Notes: generated by a model not told the origin, from the sequence alone. 17,418 nucleotides of DNA from DASZHJ01 sp035581425 (GCA_035581425.1 DATJVP010000006.1:1-17418); one strand, 5' to 3'. Counted from the stretch's first letter, positions 1-7,445 are shown. Program-made: numbers and translations.

Positions 1-719
1 TCCTTCTGCACCATGCGCGCGGCGCCGCCGGGAACGAAATTTCGCTCGAGGAGGCGCTGGCCCTGGTTGCGCAGGATCGGGCTGTCGGCGGAGCCGCCCA
101 TCAGCGCCTGCCGCACCACCGCGGGATCGGCGCCGCCCGCCGCCGCCAGCAGCAGCGCTTCCGAGACCGCACCGACGGCGATCGCGACGATCGCCTGGTT
201 GCAGAGCTTCGCCAGTTGTCCGGAGCCCGCGGGTCCGACCAGGGTCGGCCGGCCCATCGCCTCGAAGACAGGACGAGCTCGCCCGAAATCCGCGGCGCTG
301 CCCCCAGCCATGATTGCGAGCGTCCCCGCTTCCGCGCCCGCCGTGCCGCCGCTCACGGGCGCGTCGAGATAACCAATGCCGCGCTCGCGCAGCCGCTCCG
401 CATGGCTGCGAGCCTGGCGTGGCTCGATCGAGCTCATGTCGATGAGGAGCGCACCAGCCTTCAGCGTTTCCGCGACCTTGCCGCTCTCGAACAGGACCTC
501 GTCGACGACGGCGCCGCTCTCAAGCATGACGATCGCGATCTCCGCGGCAGCGACGGCGGCGGCGGCGCTCGGGGCGATCTCCGCGCCTGCGGGAGCGAGA
601 GCCTCGGCCTTCGACCGAGTCCGGTTCCAGGCGGCGAGGGGAAATCCCGACTTGAGCAGGTTTCTCGCCATCGGGCCGCCCATGAGGCCGGTCCCGAGCA
701 CTGCAAGGCGTGGTTTCAT
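1..719 (-). CDS. beta-hydroxyacid dehydrogenase (3-hydroxyisobutyrate / tartronate semialdehyde reductase family), C-terminus cut off
   Basis: The ATG at 717-719 opens about 239 codons that run off the left edge, so the C-terminus and stop are missing. The N-terminus carries the Rossmann dinucleotide motif GTGLMGGPMA (residues 9-18). The substrate-binding motif DAPVSGG lies at 119-125, and the catalytic lysine region GQLAKLCNQ has Lys171, the usual position in the family. These enzymes reversibly oxidise 3-hydroxyisobutyrate or reduce tartronate semialdehyde or 2-hydroxy-3-oxopropionate with NAD(P)H in the cytosol. The start overlaps the kdgK stop by 4 nt (ATGA), so the two are probably translationally coupled, with kdgK upstream. 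The sugar-acid context favours a GarR/GlxR-like or related short-chain hydroxyacid role over valine degradation, but substrate cannot be read from the sequence. Family is sure; substrate is not. Confidence 0.93.
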   Translation of the reverse strand, partial: MKPRLAVLGTGLMGGPMARNLLKSGFPLAAWNRTRSKAEALAPAGAEIAPSAAAAVAAAEIAIVMLESGAVVDEVLFESGKVAETLKAGALLIDMSSIEPRQARSHAERLRERGIGYLDAPVSGGTAGAEAGTLAIMAGGSAADFGRARPVFEAMGRPTLVGPAGSGQLAKLCNQAIVAIAVGAVSEALLLAAAGGADPAVVRQALMGGSADSPILRNQGQRLLERNFVPGGAARMVQK

Positions 720-1657
720 TCTAGGAACTCCCGAAGCGACGGAGTGGCATCGCGCGGGATGATGGCCCCGCGATGGCCGATCACGGCGCCGGCAAGCGCC
801 GCGCCTGCACGGGCCGCGCGTTCCGGCGGAGCGCGCGCGAGCCGCGCGGCGAGATAGCCTGCATTGAACGCATCGCCCGCAGCCGTAGTGTCGACCGGCG
901 TGCGACGCACCGCCGCCGGGACCGAGTGGCGATTTCCGTCCGCGAGGACGAGGCAGCCCTCGGCCCCGCGCTTCACGACGACTTCTTGGACGCCCGCGCC
1001 TGCGTAGCGTGCGGCGGTCGCGGCGGGATCGGCATCGCCGTGCAGCGCGCGCTCGTCGTCGAAGGTCGGCAAGGCGATTGACGTCACCGGCAGGAATGCG
1101 GCCATGACTTCGCGTGCTGCCGCGGCATCGGGCCAAAGGGCAGGGCGGTAGTTGCTGTCGAATGCGATCCGGCGGCCCTTTTGCCGCGCCGCCTCGAGGG
1201 CATGGAGCATATCCAGTCGCGCCTCGGGTGTGAGCACCGCGAGCGTAATCCCAGAAAAGTAGAGGAGATCATAGTCGCCGAGCGACGCGAGGAGGGCCTC
1301 CGTCTCTCCGCTCATGAAGAGCGAGCGGACCGCGGCCTCTCGGCGCCAATAGAAGAAGCGCCGCTCACCCTCGGCGTCGGTGCGGATGAGATAAAGCCCC
1401 GGAAGCCGGCCCGCGAGTCGGGCAACACAGCCGGTGCCGACGCCTTCGGCGCGCCAGGCAGAGAGCATCTCCTCGCTCATGGGATCGTTGCCGAGCGCCG
1501 TCACGTAGTCGACCGAGAGGTCCGGTCGCGCCGAAGCCGCGCGCGCGAGGTAAATGGCGGTGTTGAGGGTGTCGCCGCCGAAGCCGAGCGTGAAGCTCGC
1601 GTCGTCGCGCCGGACCAGCTCCAGCATGCACTCGCCGATCGCGGCGACGCGGATCAT
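716..1657 (-). CDS. kdgK: 2-keto-3-deoxygluconate kinase (PfkB family)
   Basis: This 313-aa protein would phosphorylate 2-keto-3-deoxygluconate to KDPG with ATP in the cytosol. It has the typical KDG-kinase N-terminus (IGECMLEL), the substrate loop GGDTLNTA at 27-34, the DSNYRPALW segment at 167-175, and the PfkB signature 2 DTTAAGDAFNAG at 256-267 with Asp262 as the expected catalytic base. Length matches bacterial KdgK (about 310 aa). The ATG at 1655-1657 has a purine-rich GAGGCGAG just upstream. It is divergent from the KDPG aldolase gene across 67 nt, and its stop overlaps the next gene's start, so kinase and aldolase are likely co-regulated. A 2-keto-3-deoxygalactonate kinase activity is possible; other PfkB sugar kinases are less likely because of GGDTLNTA. 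Confidence 0.92.
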   Translation of the reverse strand: MIRVAAIGECMLELVRRDDASFTLGFGGDTLNTAIYLARAASARPDLSVDYVTALGNDPMSEEMLSAWRAEGVGTGCVARLAGRLPGLYLIRTDAEGERRFFYWRREAAVRSLFMSGETEALLASLGDYDLLYFSGITLAVLTPEARLDMLHALEAARQKGRRIAFDSNYRPALWPDAAAAREVMAAFLPVTSIALPTFDDERALHGDADPAATAARYAGAGVQEVVVKRGAEGCLVLADGNRHSVPAAVRRTPVDTTAAGDAFNAGYLAARLARAPPERAARAGAALAGAVIGHRGAIIPRDATPSLREFLE

Positions 1658-1724
1658 GGCTCGCCTCTTGTCGCGGTCTGCCGATCCATTACTCTAGCGT
1701 CTAGGCCGACGGTGGGGAAACCTC

Positions 1725-2345
1725 ATGCTGGACATCTTCGAGCGCACCGCCGTCATTCCCGTGCTCACCATCGAGGATGCCGAGGATGCGGTGCCGCTCG
1801 CGCGCGCCTTGTTGCACGGCGGCTTGCGTGTGATGGAGGTGACGTTCCGCACCAAGGACGCCGCGCAGGCGATCGCCGCGATAGCCCGCGAGGTGCCCGA
1901 TGCGATCGCAGGCGCGGGCACATTGCTGCGCGCGGCGCACGTAAGCCAAGCCGTCGAGGCCGGCGCCAGGTTCCTGGTGAGCCCCGGCTGCTCGCCGGAA
2001 GTCGCATCCGCGGGGCTCGCCGTCGATCTGCCTTTCATTCCCGGCGTCGCTACCGCAACGGAGGTGATGGCCGCCCGTGAGCTCGGGTTCTCGCTGCTGA
2101 AGTTCTTTCCGGCCTCGGCGATGGGCGGACCGGCGACGCTCGCGGCCTTCGCGCCGGTCTTTCCGGGAATCGCCTTCTGCCCGACCGGTGGGATCACGCA
2201 GGAGGCGGCACCGGACTATCTCCGGCTCCCGAACGTGCCGATGGTCGGCGGCGCATGGATGGCTCCCGCCGCGGCAATCGCCGCGCGTGACTGGAGCCGC
2301 ATCGAATCCCTCGCACGAAAAGCGGCGGCGCTCAATTCTCCGTAG
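1725..2345 (+). CDS. eda: 2-keto-3-deoxy-6-phosphogluconate (KDPG) aldolase
   Basis: This 206-aa class I aldolase would cleave KDPG to pyruvate and glyceraldehyde 3-phosphate. Visible family marks are the Glu-containing strand VMEVTFRT (Glu38, Arg42), GAGTLL (63-68), the SPG loop (86-88), the Schiff-base lysine in LLKFFPA (Lys126), and the CPTGGI phosphate loop. Length is normal for Eda (about 205-215 aa). The ATG is preceded by GGGGA about 6 nt upstream. It is divergent from kdgK, so the 67-nt gap 1658-1724 must hold both promoters. The only structure I noticed there is a CTAG-CGT-CTAG motif, too weak to call an operator. KDPGal (DgoA-type) specificity cannot be excluded. The gene is followed by a 121-nt gap, without an obvious terminator, before the convergent GGCT-like gene. 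Confidence 0.95.
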   Translation: MLDIFERTAVIPVLTIEDAEDAVPLARALLHGGLRVMEVTFRTKDAAQAIAAIAREVPDAIAGAGTLLRAAHVSQAVEAGARFLVSPGCSPEVASAGLAVDLPFIPGVATATEVMAARELGFSLLKFFPASAMGGPATLAAFAPVFPGIAFCPTGGITQEAAPDYLRLPNVPMVGGAWMAPAAAIAARDWSRIESLARKAAALNSP

Positions 2346-2466
2346 AGGCAAGACGTCATGCACCGGACAGCACGCACGAGCGGAGCGATGATTGACGCGT
2401 CGGCGCGCAATCGCCCGGAACTCTCTCTGAAATCCAGCATCGGCCTCGGGATAGGCCTCGCGGACG

Positions 2467-2907
2467 TCACACCGTAGGCGCGTGTCGGAGCCACGACCGC
2501 AGGGAGTTCTCGACGTAATCAGCGGGAAAGCCGAGTTCCTCGGCAGCGACGATGATGGATTCCAGATAACCCGGTTGCGGGTGCCCTGGGCGCGGATCGC
2601 TCGCGACGTAGACCATGGTGGGCTCGCCGGCGATCTCCAGCGTTTCCTTGCGGTAGAGGTCGCGACCGACGACTGCTTCAAACTCGTCGAGCGCCGCCTC
2701 GCAAGCCGGCGTCAGCGACCAGAGGACGCCCAGGACGGATGCGCTGGGATCGCGGAGGATCGTGCCGTAGCCGGCGGCGCCGATCGCGAAGCGCCAGCCC
2801 CCAAGCGTGACAACGCCGAGCTCGCGCGCGGCGGGGCAGCGCTCGGCCATCTCGCTGCGGATGATGTTGGCGCCGTATGCGAAATAGCGCCGGCGATCCC
2901 CGCTCAA
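2467..2907 (-). CDS. gamma-glutamylcyclotransferase (GGCT/AIG2)-like protein
   Basis: A short protein of 146 aa if it starts at the TTG at 2905-2907. I chose this start because the TTG overlaps the SDR stop as TTGA, GGAAGGG lies about 8 nt upstream, and the conserved N-terminal motif YFAYGANI (8-15) follows at once. The next internal ATG would delete that motif. An upstream ATG at 3108 would overlap the SDR by about 200 nt and add only out-of-frame SDR sequence. GGCT-fold proteins release 5-oxoproline from gamma-glutamyl groups or act on related amides. The expected acid/base glutamate is Glu77 in LDEFEAVVG, followed by the family's LYRKE. Glutathione or gamma-glutamyl chemistry has no obvious place beside a sugar dehydrogenase, so the substrate is open. 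Fold assignment is good; function is not known. Confidence 0.85.
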   Translation of the reverse strand: MSGDRRRYFAYGANIIRSEMAERCPAARELGVVTLGGWRFAIGAAGYGTILRDPSASVLGVLWSLTPACEAALDEFEAVVGRDLYRKETLEIAGEPTMVYVASDPRPGHPQPGYLESIIVAAEELGFPADYVENSLRSWLRHAPTV

Positions 2908-3641
2908 TATGTCGCCCTTCCGCCAGAGAGATCGAAGACCGCGCCAGTGCTGAAGGAGCACTCCTCGGATGCGAGCCACGCCGCCATCGCTGCCGCCTCC
3001 TCGACCGTGCCGAAGCGGCCCATGGGGATCTTTGAGAGCATGAACTGGATGTGCTGTTCCGTCATCTGTGCGAAGATATCTGTCTTGATCGCGGCGGGCG
3101 TGATGCAATTGACACGAACGTTGGTCGCCGCGAGTTCCTTGCCCAAGGATTTCGTGAGCGCCATCACCGCGGCCTTCGCCGCGGAGTAGGCGGCGGCGTT
3201 GGGGTTGCCTTCCTTTCCCGCGATCGAAGCGATGTTGACGATCCGGCCGTAGCTCCGCGCAACCATGCCCGGCACCACCGCGCGATTGCAGAGGAAGACG
3301 CCCGTGAGATCGACGTCGATGACCTTGCGCCAGGCATCGACGGGGTAATCCGCGACGGTGACGTTGGGGCCGGTAATCCCCGCGCTCGCGACGAGAATGT
3401 CGAGGGGCCCGAGCTTCTGCTCCGTCGCGGCAAGCGCGGCGGCGACGCCATCGGCATCGGTTACGTCGACGGCAAGGCCGATCGCGCCTTCGAGCCGAGC
3501 TGCCGCCGCATCGGCGCCGTCGAGGTCCCAGAGCGCCACCTTGGCTCCGGATTGCCGGAAGCGCGCAGCGATCGCGAGGCCGATACCGCGCGCGCCGCCG
3601 GTGATAGCGGCAACGCGGCCGCTCAAGTCGATCCGGTTCAT
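2904..3641 (-). CDS. NAD(P)-dependent short-chain dehydrogenase/reductase, probably sugar or sugar-acid dehydrogenase
   Basis: A 245-aa classical SDR. It has the cofactor motif TGGARGIG (14-21), a SAG version of the NNAG motif (86-88), and the catalytic Ser139, Tyr152 and Lys156 (YSAAK). The tetrad Asn is replaced by Asp in DVDLTGVF (Asp111), a variant seen in some SDRs. The frame is open upstream to 3941, but the ATG at 3639-3641 has GGAGG about 8 nt away and starts at the normal SDR N-terminus, so longer starts are rejected. It is divergent from the aldonate dehydratase gene and translationally coupled to the GGCT-like gene. From context it may oxidise an aldose (for example galactose, fucose or arabinose) at C1, or a 2-keto-3-deoxy acid. 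The sequence alone does not choose between these. Confidence 0.9.
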   Translation of the reverse strand: MNRIDLSGRVAAITGGARGIGLAIAARFRQSGAKVALWDLDGADAAAARLEGAIGLAVDVTDADGVAAALAATEQKLGPLDILVASAGITGPNVTVADYPVDAWRKVIDVDLTGVFLCNRAVVPGMVARSYGRIVNIASIAGKEGNPNAAAYSAAKAAVMALTKSLGKELAATNVRVNCITPAAIKTDIFAQMTEQHIQFMLSKIPMGRFGTVEEAAAMAAWLASEECSFSTGAVFDLSGGRATY

Positions 3642-3720
3642 TCCCCTTGCCTCCGACAAATGAGCGGCTTTTGGCTGCCGCACTGCACCGCTAAGATGCC
3701 GGCATTGGAAACGAGCGCGA

Positions 3721-3745
3721 GGGCCGGAGTCAATCGCACCGGCCC
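3721..3745. promoter_or_regulatory. inverted repeat, candidate operator or leader hairpin
   Basis: GGGCCGG (3721-3727) and CCGGCCC (3739-3745) form a perfect 7-bp inverted repeat with an 11-nt spacer. It sits in the 128-nt divergent gap between the SDR and dehydratase genes and ends 24 nt before the dehydratase ATG. It could be an operator for a local regulator or a hairpin in the dehydratase leader. GC-only arms arise easily by chance in this genome, so confidence is limited. A second, weaker pair (GCGGC/GCCGC) lies at about 3664-3681. Confidence 0.3.
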
Positions 3746-3769
3746 CGCCGACAGACGAGAGGAGAGGCA

Positions 3770-5497
3770 ATGCCCGACGACGGCCGCAGAGGCAAGAAGC
3801 TCCGGAGCACCCACTGGTTCGGCAAGCCGGATCGCGACGGCTTCGGCCATCGCTCCTGGATGAAGAACCAGGGACTGCCGCATCACCTCTTCGACGGCAG
3901 ACCCGTGATCGGCATCTGCAACACCTGGTCGGAACTGACACCCTGCAACGCGCATTTCCGTCGGATCGCGGAATACGTGAAACGCGGCGTCTACGAGATG
4001 GGCGGCTTCCCGCTGGAATTTCCGGTGATGAGCCTCGGCGAGACGCTGATGCGTCCGACCACCATGCTGTTCCGCAACCTCGTCAGCATGGACGTCGAGG
4101 AATCGATCCGCGCCAATCCGATCGACGGCGTGGTGCTGCTGATGGGCTGCGACAAGACGACGCCCGCGCTCCTTATGGGTGCCGCGAGCTGCGACCTCCC
4201 GACGATCGGCGTCTCCGGCGGCCCGATGCTCAACGGCAAATTCCGCGGCGAGGACATCGGCTCCGGCACCAACGTCTGGTCCATGAGCGAGGACGTGCGC
4301 GCTGGCAAGATGTCGCTCGCGGATTTCATGGATGCCGAGGCCTGCATGTCGCGCTCCTCCGGCCACTGCATGACCATGGGGACAGCCTCCACCATGGCAA
4401 GCATGGTCGAGGCCTTGGGCATGGGCCTGCCCGGCAACGCCGCGATCCCCGCCGTCGACTCCCGGCGCTACGTGCTCGCGCACATGGCCGGGCGCCGCAT
4501 CGTCGAGATGGTGCGGGAGAATCTACGGATGTCGCGGATCCTCACGCGCAAGGCCTTCGAGAACGCGATCCGCGTCAACGCGGCAATCGGCGGCTCGACC
4601 AACGCGGTCGTGCATCTGCTGGCGCTCGCAGGGCGCATCGGGACGCGGCTCGAGCTCAGGGATTTCGACCGCCTCGGTCACGAGGTGCCGCTCCTCGTGG
4701 ACCTTATGCCCTCTGGTCGGTTCCTCATGGAGGATCTTTTCTACGCCGGCGGGTTGCCGGCCGTGATCCGCGAGCTCGGCGACCTCATCCACGGCGACGC
4801 GCTCACCGCAAACGGCAAGACCATCGGCGAGAACGTCAAGGACGCGCCCTGCTACGACCGCGAGGTGATCGCGACCGTGGCCCAGCCGGTCAAGGAGAGC
4901 GCGGGGATTGCGGTGCTCCGCGGCAACCTCTGTCCCAACGGCGCGGTGATCAAGCCCTCGGCAGCGACGCCCGAGCTGATGAAGCACCGGGGACGAGCGG
5001 TCGTCTTCGAGAACATCGAGGATTTCCACGAGCGCATCGACGGGATCGACGTCGACGAAAGCTGCGTCATGGTGCTGAAGGGCGCGGGCCCCAAGGGCTA
5101 TCCGGGCTTCCCCGAGGTCGGGAACATGCCGCTTCCCAAGAAAGTGCTGAAGAAAGGGATCACGGACATGGTCCGCATCTCCGACGCGCGCATGAGCGGC
5201 ACCGCTTACGGCACCGTCGTCCTCCACGTCTCGCCAGAGGCGGCGGTGGGCGGCACGCTGGCGCTCGTCAAGAACAACGACTGGATCGAGCTCGACGTCG
5301 ACAAACGTCGGCTCCATCTCGACGTATCGCAGACTGAGCTGAAGCGTCGCCACAGGGCATGGAAACCGCCCGCGAGCGATTACGATCGCGGCTACGCCCG
5401 GCTCTACATCGATCACGTGCTTCAGGCCGACCAGGGCGCCGATCTCGACTTCCTCGTGGGGAAGAGTGGCGCCCCTGTCGCGCGCGAGTCTCACTAG
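3770..5497 (+). CDS. IlvD/Edd-family sugar-acid (aldonate) dehydratase, L-arabinonate-dehydratase type
   Basis: This 575-aa protein belongs to the IlvD/Edd dehydratases, in the subgroup of L-arabinonate, D-xylonate and D-galactonate/fuconate dehydratases. Expected [2Fe-2S] ligands are Cys59 (TPCN), Cys127 (MGCDK) and Cys200 (SGHC). Glu91, Asp128 and Lys129 fit the Mg site with its carbamylated lysine, and Ser476 in ARMSGTAYG fits the catalytic serine. From memory, the three cysteines match the numbering of the Rhizobium leguminosarum L-arabinonate dehydratase structure. The product would be a 2-keto-3-deoxy acid, the substrate of the KDG kinase encoded upstream. AGGAG lies 5 nt before the ATG. 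The stop overlaps tail-to-tail by 3 nt with the next, convergent gene. Dihydroxyacid dehydratase (IlvD proper) and Edd are less likely. The exact aldonate is not determined. Confidence 0.93.
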   Translation: MPDDGRRGKKLRSTHWFGKPDRDGFGHRSWMKNQGLPHHLFDGRPVIGICNTWSELTPCNAHFRRIAEYVKRGVYEMGGFPLEFPVMSLGETLMRPTTMLFRNLVSMDVEESIRANPIDGVVLLMGCDKTTPALLMGAASCDLPTIGVSGGPMLNGKFRGEDIGSGTNVWSMSEDVRAGKMSLADFMDAEACMSRSSGHCMTMGTASTMASMVEALGMGLPGNAAIPAVDSRRYVLAHMAGRRIVEMVRENLRMSRILTRKAFENAIRVNAAIGGSTNAVVHLLALAGRIGTRLELRDFDRLGHEVPLLVDLMPSGRFLMEDLFYAGGLPAVIRELGDLIHGDALTANGKTIGENVKDAPCYDREVIATVAQPVKESAGIAVLRGNLCPNGAVIKPSAATPELMKHRGRAVVFENIEDFHERIDGIDVDESCVMVLKGAGPKGYPGFPEVGNMPLPKKVLKKGITDMVRISDARMSGTAYGTVVLHVSPEAAVGGTLALVKNNDWIELDVDKRRLHLDVSQTELKRRHRAWKPPASDYDRGYARLYIDHVLQADQGADLDFLVGKSGAPVARESH

Positions 5498-6222
5498 GCC
5501 GAAAGGGCATCGGGCTCGCTGCGCAGTCGGCGCGTCGGTCGGCCCGCCCCATCGACAAAGCCGCCGGCACGAAGGCGCTCGAGCACGGCCACGAAGTGCC
5601 GCGCATCGGCCTCGTCGCCTTCGCCGGCGAGCCAGTTCTGGTCGAGGAAGGAGGCGAGCGCGGGGTGGCCGCGCTCGACCTCCCAGAGAATACCCAGCAG
5701 CGAGACCATCGCTTCCTCGCGATCGCGCTCGAGCATCGGCAGCGTCGCCGCGCGCTCGGCCGCCTCGCGGTCGCTGGTATCGGGACCCGGGCCCAAGCCG
5801 AAATCGATTGCGGCTCGGCGCTCGGGCGCCGCGAGCTGGTAGTGCGCGATCTCGTGCAGGAGAACATAGGCCTCAGTGTCGGCCCGAAGCCGTCGTCCAT
5901 CCCAATTGAACGCACTCCCCGGCGAGCTCTCGACGGTCTCGATCCCGAACTCCGCGGCGAGTGCGAGCGCTTCGAGGCGATGCCGTTCCGCGAGGGCGTC
6001 CTGCGCGCGATCGGCAGGGGTCGCCGCAATCCCCGCAAGCACCGCGTTCGCAAGGACGTCCTCGAGCTCCGCTCCGAGACGGTTGAGGACCCCGGCCAGA
6101 CGGTCCGATGGAATTGGCGTCAGAATCACGGGCGAACCGGTGCTTTCGATGTGTCCGGCGGCAGCGGCGGACGACGGAGATGTGCCCGATACATGCGTCG
6201 ATTTCAATAAAATCAGCGACAA
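5494..6222 (-). CDS. HExxH protein related to elongation factor P hydroxylase (EpmC)
   Basis: At most 242 aa. The core HEIAHYQLAAPERR (123-136) followed by AIDFGLGPGPD matches, position by position, the E. coli EpmC segment I recall (HEISHWCIAG..RR..VDFGYWY..DG). His123 and His127 would bind metal, with Glu169 or Glu170 (DREEAM) as a possible third ligand, where EpmC has Glu followed by PQA. EpmC hydroxylates the beta-lysyl group on EF-P. No epmA, epmB or efp is present here, and the sequence is distant from EpmC outside the core, so the substrate is open. Start is uncertain: the TTG at 6220-6222 has only a weak GAAAAG upstream, and an in-frame GTG near 6127-6129, just before ILTPIPSDRL, is a good alternative. 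No signal peptide is evident. It converges on the dehydratase gene. Confidence 0.75.
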   Translation of the reverse strand: MSLILLKSTHVSGTSPSSAAAAGHIESTGSPVILTPIPSDRLAGVLNRLGAELEDVLANAVLAGIAATPADRAQDALAERHRLEALALAAEFGIETVESSPGSAFNWDGRRLRADTEAYVLLHEIAHYQLAAPERRAAIDFGLGPGPDTSDREAAERAATLPMLERDREEAMVSLLGILWEVERGHPALASFLDQNWLAGEGDEADARHFVAVLERLRAGGFVDGAGRPTRRLRSEPDALSA

Positions 6223-6235
6223 ACTCGCTATCTTT

Positions 6236-6253
6236 TCACCGTTGCGGCGGTGA
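6236..6253. promoter_or_regulatory. inverted repeat in the divergent gap before the PilZ gene
   Basis: TCACCG (6236-6241) and CGGTGA (6248-6253) form a perfect 6-bp inverted repeat with a 6-nt spacer. It lies between the divergent EpmC-like and PilZ genes, 50 nt before the PilZ start. It may be an operator, but a repeat this short is weak evidence. Confidence 0.25.
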
Positions 6254-6302
6254 TCATGGCTGGCCGCCTGGAAAAGGGTTTTTGGGAAGCGGGATCGCCG
6301 TC

Positions 6303-7106
6303 ATGATCGAGCAAATCGAAGCCGTGAGAAGCGATAGGCCGAAGGTGCGTGAGCTTCGACAGGGCATTCGTAAGAAGTCGCTGCTGCCCGCGACGCTCGT
6401 CACGGAATCCGGCTCGACCGAGTGCCACGTGCTCGATCTCTCGCGCGGCGGCGCGCGGGTCTCCTCGGATGTTGCGGTCCTCGAGGAGCAGGCCGTCACG
6501 CTCATCGTCAAGCCCATCGGAACATTTGTCGGCCTCGTTGCCTGGCGGGGCGAGGGGGGCTTCGGGGTGAAGTTCCTGGCGCAACACGGGGCGGCATCTC
6601 CCACACCCATTTCGCTCGCGGGAGCGACGGAGGCGCCCCTCCCGGAGACCGAGGCCGAAGGCGACGCTGCAGCGCTGCTCCGCAAGGTCGAGCTTGCGCA
6701 AGCCGTCGAGCCCACGAGTGAGCCCAGCCCGGCCAAGCGCTCGCGCAAGTCGCGCCCGGAGCCGCGCCAGCATGACCTGGAGTTGCAGGACGGCGACATC
6801 GTCTGCCTCCTGCGGCGAAAGGCGCCAGGCGAAGAGTCCGAGGCCAAACCCAACTCCGGTACTCGTCGCCGCGAGCGACGCCGGATCAAGGGTACTGCGG
6901 ATTGCGAGCTGGTTGAGCTCGACGGCAAGCTCTTCATGACGCTCATCGCCCAGCAATCGTCATTCTCGATCGAGCTCATGCGCGTGGTCTCTCGCGCCGC
7001 AGAGAGTGCGGAGGCCGAGTGCCGGGATGATCCCAAGGAGCCGCAGGCGGCGTCCGAGGAGAGTCCCAGCGAGGCGCCCGAGCGCGCTTCCACGGCCGCC
7101 GCCTAG
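6303..7106 (+). CDS. PilZ-domain protein with a basic second module
   Basis: A 267-aa protein. Residues 15-95 are a PilZ domain with both c-di-GMP-binding signatures: RxxxR as RQGIR (19-23) and DxSxxG as DLSRGG (45-50), ending in GFGVKF. A linker rich in Ala, Glu and Pro follows. A second segment at about 186-232 starts with a run of arginines (RRRERRRIKG) and then beta-rich ADCELVELDGKLFMTLIA, which looks like a second PilZ-like half lacking DxSxxG. The tail is acidic and disordered. There are no membrane segments. I chose the ATG at 6303-6305 because PilZ homology begins soon after. The frame is open further upstream, but no better site is seen; the ribosome site is weak (GGGAAG about 13 nt away). 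It probably binds c-di-GMP; its output partner is unknown. The small membrane gene follows 9 nt downstream. Confidence 0.88.
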   Translation: MIEQIEAVRSDRPKVRELRQGIRKKSLLPATLVTESGSTECHVLDLSRGGARVSSDVAVLEEQAVTLIVKPIGTFVGLVAWRGEGGFGVKFLAQHGAASPTPISLAGATEAPLPETEAEGDAAALLRKVELAQAVEPTSEPSPAKRSRKSRPEPRQHDLELQDGDIVCLLRRKAPGEESEAKPNSGTRRRERRRIKGTADCELVELDGKLFMTLIAQQSSFSIELMRVVSRAAESAEAECRDDPKEPQAASEESPSEAPERASTAAA

Positions 7107-7115
7107 GGCACGGAT

Positions 7116-7445
7116 ATGTCTGCAGCCGCCGCCGCTCGCCCGGCCGCACTATCGGGCGCGTCCGCTACGCTCATAGGGTTTCTCACGCTCTTCCAGCTCG
7201 CGGACTACATCACCACGGGCTACGCGCTCGCGCATTCGAGTTTCGCCGAGGCGAACCCGGCGATGGCCTGGTGCTTCTCCTCGCTCGGCATCTTCGGGCT
7301 CGCCTTCGCGAAGGTCGTGCTCCTGGGCTTCGCCGCGCTTGCGGTTCACTCGATCCCGCGCTGGTCGCTTGCTCTCATGGTTCTCATCTCCGCGGTCGCC
7401 GCGGGAAGCAATCTCATCCAGGTCGCGCCGCTTCTGATAGGGTAG
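7116..7445 (+). CDS. small three-helix membrane protein, DUF5658-like
   Basis: 109 aa with three predicted membrane helices, roughly 17-38, 52-76 and 82-107. The motif LADYITTGYAL (28-38) followed by EANPAMAW (45-52) and a lysine in helix 2 (Lys66) is the pattern I associate with DUF5658 membrane proteins; no function is established for these. It starts 9 nt after the PilZ gene, so the two are probably co-transcribed, which may link it to c-di-GMP signalling. The ribosome site is weak (GGCACGGAT before the ATG). The family call is from pattern memory. Confidence 0.8.
   Translation: MSAAAAARPAALSGASATLIGFLTLFQLADYITTGYALAHSSFAEANPAMAWCFSSLGIFGLAFAKVVLLGFAALAVHSIPRWSLALMVLISAVAAGSNLIQVAPLLIG

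Noticed and set aside
1181..2080. 299-aa plus-strand frame across kdgK and eda
   Set aside because: Shadow of two well-supported genes; Arg-rich composition typical of out-of-frame GC-rich DNA.
2346..2466. GACGTCA repeated at 2352-2358 and 2463-2469 in the eda/GGCT convergent gap
   Set aside because: A 7-nt direct repeat that partly overlaps a stop codon; no sign of a mobile element between the copies.
2904..3941. 345-aa version of the SDR starting at 3941
   Set aside because: The extra 100 residues are Arg/Ser-rich, overlap the divergent dehydratase start, and the ATG at 3641 has a clear GGAGG.
4523..5494. 323-aa minus-strand frame opposite the dehydratase
   Set aside because: His/Val/Asp-rich antisense of a strongly conserved dehydratase; no motif or ribosome site of its own.
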